Below are positions 61,281-64,000 of a stretch of DNA of 64,000 nt, piece after piece. The notes beneath the pieces are model-generated. The model had not been told where the DNA came from. It searched no databases and saw only the letters and a list, made by a program, of their open reading frames with translations. The translations under genes and the position numbers were made by a program. Positions within the stretch are counted from its first letter, which is position 1. The number at the start of each line of letters is the position of its first letter. Source of the DNA: Thunnus maccoyii (Eukaryota > Chordata > Actinopteri > Scombriformes > Scombridae); the NCBI RefSeq assembly GCF_910596095.1, contig NC_056544.1, positions 8,014,655 to 8,078,654 on the forward strand, written 5' to 3'.

Positions 61281-62079
61281 TCCTACTATTGGTTTGCCCT
61301 CTGCACAGACACACACTCACATATACTGTATACATCCGTAAATTAATATGGATGACTGCTCCTTCTCTGCACTGCTGTCTCTCTCTTTTTTTCACTAGTC
61401 TTGCAGATGTGCAGCACACATGCACATTCACGCACACACATACACGCACAGAGTGACTCCCATGGTGAATTTTTGTCCTCATGGAGAGGAGCTGTAATGG
61501 GAGGCATGCATCACCAATCTTGGTATTAAGACTCCATTCCAGTGTTAACCTACTTACAGTGTGTCTTTCTTTCTCTCTCTTTTCTACATCACTCTCTCCT
61601 AAGATCCTCCTGTTCAGAGATCAGAATCACAGTTACATATCTGCTCCTTTTCATCTACATATTGGGCAAAGGTGCACTGTGATAATGGTCATGATAGTTG
61701 AGTTTGGGCTGTGATATCAACTAAAACTAGCTGTTAAACACTGAGATGGTCTGGACTTATTATTGGTATGGGTTATGACTTTGTTGTGCTTCATTGTGTA
61801 TCCCATGAAGTAATTCCTTGAAAACCTTGTAACTTGCTCTCACCAGTTGATACAACATGACATGATTAAGTCAATTCCCAAAAGCTTCTCAAATGTTCTA
61901 CTGTTTAAACAACATGTCTGATGGATCAATTTTCCCAAGCTCCGGAGAAAATTCACAGGAAGGGTGGGAATGAACAGGAAAAGAACTGGCTGGATAAGTG
62001 CGGGCAGCATTAAGGGTCTGTAATATTTCAATACAAGTAAAGGCATAAAAGAAAAGTCCTAGCAGTTCTCATAGAGCAT

Positions 62080-62310
62080 TGCTTTTAGCTTGGCATGCTA
62101 AAATGCTCACAATGGCAATGTAAACATGTTGGTGTTTAGCAGATATAATGTTCACCATATTTACTCCCTTGTGTGTTAGCATGCTAAAATTTGCTTATTA
62201 GCACTAAAAACAAAGTAGAGCTGTTGGGAATGTCATTAGCTTTGCAGGTATTTGTCATAAACCAAAGTACTGGACAAATTCATATTTTGATCTGATGATG
62301 GTGCTGGATT
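62080..62310. repeat. TTAGCATGCTAAC-family repeat
   Basis: 'ggcatgctaaaatgctcaca', 'gtgtgttagcatgctaaaat' (62171-62190), 'tcattagctttgcaggtatt' (62233-62252) and 'aaaccaaagtactggacaaa' (62260-62279) in the typical order of this family. Confidence 0.6.
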
Positions 62311-63309
62311 AAAAGTTGGTTTGACTAACAGACCTCCAGTCATGCCGCTAGTGTGGCTAAAAATACATTTCCGCCACAGTATGCTTGACCGAAAACCAAA
62401 GAAGAATTTATGGTCCAGTGCAACCATGTCTGCTCCCTACATCTGAAAGATAATAAGATAACCATGTAATGTATTTATCTAGTAATGCATTTATTATATT
62501 ATGGATACATTTTTGTCATTATTGTATGGATATATTGACATTAGCACAATGATTGACTGGACTTTCCTCCATTTTGGAAGTGTGCATGCTGCTGATCCAC
62601 CACCACCTGTTTGTCTTGGACTGACATATGAACCAGACTCAGAACAGAACAAAGTCAGTTCATTCCCATCTCATCAGAAACATGTTATACTTCTTAAGTT
62701 ATTTCCACTGACAGCCTGTCCAGTACACTCACTACATTCCCCAAACTTTCCAGATGTAACAGTTACCCTGTTGTTGACTGACACTGAACAAAATATTTTT
62801 CGGGGCACACACAAATCTGATTAGATCAACCAAAATAAAAGCTATTTTTCTGTACTAATTTCTCAATTTAAATCTAAATTAATCCCAGAGGAGGGGATGT
62901 GGTAAAAGAGAAGCACACCAGTCTGAAAAAGATCTTTAAACACTGAAACAATTGAGATGCAGCTGCTTTTGCACAAGCAAATCAATATCAGAAGGATGTT
63001 TCTGATACTTTATGTATTCAGCGTATTAAACTCCCTCTAACGGAATGCAGAAAGTGTGCGAACATTTGTTTTGTATTTCTTTAGTCCCACAAGATTGCCA
63101 TCTGTGGGTTTGTCTCAGTCTCTCCCCTCTTCACCCCAACTTGAAACCAGAACAATGCCAGGACAGTACCAACAAATATGTGGAATCCTTGCAAAACAGA
63201 GTAGATACAATGTGGATCACTGAATACATATTCACTTGGAATTTTTAGCCACGGTAGCAACCTGGTCCTTGAGATGTCAATGCCTGCTGTCCGTCTGTCC
63301 ACTATTTTA

Positions 63310-63635
63310 GTCCAGACTGAAATGTCTCCACAACTATTGGATGGATTGCTATGAAATCTTGGTACGAATGTCCCCTTTAGAATTAATTGTAATAACTTTG
63401 GCGCTCCCTTAACTTTTTATTTAGCACCATCATCAAGCCAAAATTTTAATTTGTCCAATGTTGTATGACACCACTCATTGATATGCAATACTTGCAAAAC
63501 TAATGACTTTCCCATCAGCCTCAGCTGTACTTTATGTTTAGTGCTAGTGCTAAATAACAAATATTAGCATGTTACCATGTTACTCTAAAATGGTGAACAC
63601 AGGGAACATTACCTGCTTTACATCAGCATGTTAGC
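63310..63635. repeat. TTAGCATGCTAAC-family repeat, opposite orientation
   Basis: 'ccagactgaaatgtctccac' (63312-63331), 'actattggatggattgctat', 'aattgtaataactttggcgc' and 'attagcatgttaccatgtta' follow in reverse order to the copy at 62080-62310. Confidence 0.6.
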
Positions 63636-63777
63636 AGGGGAAAACAAAATAAAAGCTGGCCTTTATTTTACTGTAACATGCCCTAAAGGCCTTTTTCTCT
63701 TAACTCAATAAAGCCTCTCAGACTCTTAACTCAATAAAGCCTCTCAGCCTCTGAGTTGAGCCCTGATGTTAGGGGTC
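63636..63777. repeat. inverted relative of 61.15-61.28 kb with a 26-bp tandem duplication
   Basis: Matches the reverse complement of 61146-61280. A 26-bp unit is duplicated in tandem (63697-63722 and 63723-63748, last base different). Each unit contains AATAAA. Confidence 0.7.
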
Positions 63778-64000
63778 CATCATCTGAAATTCAATCATTT
63801 CCAGGTCATTCGGGGCACATTGGTATTGTCCCATTATTTCAAGTTATTTATTCCTTATTGCACGTGTTTTCATTTTGGATTGTAAACCCACTGAGGATAA
63901 TGCTAATTTAAAGCTGCACTGATTAATGGCCTTTAATTAAGAATGGAACAAATGACTATGTTTTAATGTGAAAGGGGTTGTTTATATATTTATGATAAAC

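Larger units (their letters stand above)
52706..64000. other. region upstream of ednrb, no gene recognised
   Basis: 11.3 kb with no exon that I can tie to a known protein. It holds (AT)n at 53507-53568, (TG)n at 58591-58658, CT-rich DNA at about 59990-60045, a repeat unit at 60420-61280, a related inverted copy at 63636-63777, and TTAGCATGCTAAC-family repeats. In human the DNA 5' of EDNRB is also gene-poor, so enhancers are plausible here but none can be read from one sequence. Confidence 0.45.

Noticed and set aside
62501..62824. 107-codon plus-strand ORF near the right edge
   Set aside because: No recognised domain, no supported splice sites and average composition for the region; length is within chance for 64 kb.

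Overview
The window is vertebrate DNA from a ray-finned, probably percomorph, teleost. The evidence is four intron-split genes with fish-like versions of known vertebrate proteins, dense (TG)n/(CA)n microsatellites, and several repeat families I recognise as common in fish genomes (TTAGCATGCTAAC-type repeats, fold-back elements, hAT-like MITEs, an L2-type LINE). There is no sign of bacterial, plasmid or phage sequence. The species cannot be named from the sequence.

Layout. (1) 1-7.4 kb, plus strand: the 3' five coding exons of cnmd (chondromodulin-1, formerly LECT1); its N-terminal exons lie left of the window. (2) 8.4-28.3 kb, minus strand: a complete 13-exon sugt1 (SGT1 co-chaperone), tail to tail with cnmd; the joined exons keep one frame and give 324 residues. 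(3) About 29.4-35.5 kb, minus strand: a 7-coding-exon ETS factor of the ELF1/2/4 group, best matched to ELF1 but with a short C-terminus (441 residues). (4) 35.5-46.3 kb: no gene recognised; microsatellites and nested mobile elements. (5) About 46.3-52.7 kb, minus strand: a complete endothelin receptor type B (ednrb), 7 coding exons, 419 residues, plus a probable non-coding first exon with a TATA-like box. (6) 52.7-64 kb: no gene recognised; repeats and possibly regulatory DNA upstream of ednrb.

The genes do not form an operon or shared pathway. What joins them is ancestry: SUGT1 and CNMD are convergent neighbours at human 13q14.3, while ELF1 (13q14.11) and EDNRB (13q22) lie far apart on the same human chromosome, so this looks like a compact, rearranged piece of the ancestral chr13q block. 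Splice sites were read by eye from GT/GC-AG signals, frame continuity and remembered family sequences; no database search was run. I found no new multi-gene system. The most interesting signals are splice-site-proximal repeats: a (TG)16-T5 tract before sugt1 exon 9, purine/pyrimidine tracts around sugt1 exon 11, and a (CA)n tract just after an elf1 donor. Others are a GC-AG intron, a chondromodulin with a shortened mature domain, and a possible substitution at an EDNRB binding-pocket position.
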